Below are positions 63,446 to 64,000 of a DNA stretch of 64,000 nt, in pieces. The DNA is from Azolla caroliniana (lineage: Eukaryota; Polypodiophyta). The notes beneath the pieces are model-generated. The model saw only the letters and a program-made list of their open reading frames with translations, ran no database searches and was not told the DNA's origin. The translations under genes and the position numbers were made by a program. The DNA is taken from assembly GCA_043228905.1 (NCBI GenBank), contig JBHGNT010000004.1, forward strand, positions 12,338,001 to 12,402,000, written 5' to 3'. Each line of letters opens with the position of its first letter. Within the stretch, counting starts at the first letter, position 1.

Positions 63446-64000
63446 ATGCCATTGGACACTTCCCGTCCATACTTCTCTATGCTCCTACAATTCAGTCACG
63501 CCAGCAGGGTTCTCTCTTCGGGGGCGGTTACTGAAGCCACTGTCCCGTTGGTACCTCAAGTCGGGTTCCACCATGAGGTATTAACATTCTATCTCATTGC
63601 AACCTCTCAACATCCGATTGTTTTAGGGGTCTCCTAGTTGGAAACACACAATCCGATGGTGGATTGGTGTAGCCACTCCATCACCTTTCCACAAACACCA
63701 GTGCGGGTCTCTTCCACAAACATCGTTACTTCTGTGGAGGCTGCTTTCAGTTTGGCTGCACATTCTTCTTATTTCAACTCAATATCCGACATTGCCGATT
63801 CCGTTGTGGTCGATTCTAGCATGGTCGCTTCCGTGCCCGTTGTGTCATAGGACATCTTGGTTCCTGTCACCAATTTGTCTGCAAGATATAGCGATTTTTT
63901 GGTCGTGTTCGAAAAGTGAAATGTTGACCGGTTACCGGCACATCACCCCTATGATTGCCCAATCGAACTCCAAGATGGCGCACATCCACCATTTGGGCTC
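63446..64000 (+). pseudogene. Gypsy protease remnant and start of RT, cut by window end
   Basis: Protease is poorly preserved, but ATSQHPIVLGVS-stop (about 63595-63640) matches the end of the protease domain (PEHPIVLGLP at 60.2 kb). Near 63880-64000, YSDFLVVFEK, RLPAHHPYDCPIELQDG and PPFG form the opening of gypsy RT. A TAG at 63848-63850 and others interrupt. The element continues beyond the window. Confidence 0.75.

Overview
The window is a repeat-dense stretch of nuclear DNA from a land plant or close streptophyte relative. The basis for this is many Ty1/copia elements primed by initiator tRNA-Met (TGGTATCAGAGC), chromodomain Ty3/gypsy elements, Tat/Athila-like gypsy pol, a LINE and intron-bearing low-copy sequence. 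The exact clade cannot be fixed from sequence alone. No bacterial-type genes, CRISPR array, rRNA gene or convincing true tRNA gene was seen. Almost everything after about 6.4 kb is mobile-element sequence in nested or broken layers.

Layout. 1-6430: AT-rich low-copy region with a decayed acidic gene on the + strand (1362-2938), a Cys-rich transposase-like gene with introns on the - strand (6417-3935), and satellite-like repeats rich in AGTACT. 6427-13980: fragments of at least five LTR elements, namely copia(+) gag, copia(-) 5' LTR plus gag start, copia(-) gag-PR-INT, copia(-) RT scrap with two LTR pieces, and a chromodomain gypsy(-) end. 14261-28280: a three-level nest. An old gypsy(+) RT is split by a copia (15035-28096, TSD GTATA), which is itself split by a gypsy (16086-24155). 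28460-31826 and 38938-39971: a LINE(-) split by an almost intact chromovirus-type gypsy(-) (31832-38932, TSD ATAGC, one 1467-aa ORF). 40060-47266: a possible orphan exon and old copia(-) fragments. Their RNase H domain is split by a very young, intact copia(+) (41614-47104, TSD TAATG, LTRs differing at one base by eye). 47267-52857: a gypsy(-) 3' half with RNase H, integrase and an unusual 2.5-kb coiled-coil ORF downstream of integrase, which is split by a solo LTR (49346-49915, TSD CTAGC). 52858-64000: decayed copia(+), gypsy LTR-gag(+), gypsy(-) gag-pol with a solo LTR inside, copia RNase H(+) with a heat-shock-element LTR, and a gypsy(+) running off the end.

Chronology from LTR pairs compared by eye: copia 15035-28096 is oldest (about 30 differences in 397 bp). 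Gypsy 16086-24155 follows (about 20 in about 1.1 kb), then chromovirus 31832-38932 (2 in 471), then copia 41614-47104 (1 in 688). This order agrees with the nesting.

The strongest candidates for undescribed biology are three. (1) The LTRs of one gypsy clade carry tRNA-like A-box/B-box modules at a near-constant 42-43 bp spacing, plus CATGCAC/GTGCATG inverted repeats upstream of the TATA box. (2) The gypsy(-) at 47-53 kb has an extra coiled-coil ORF in the env position. (3) The transposase-like gene at 3.9-6.4 kb sits with AGTACT-rich arrays that may belong to one DNA transposon.
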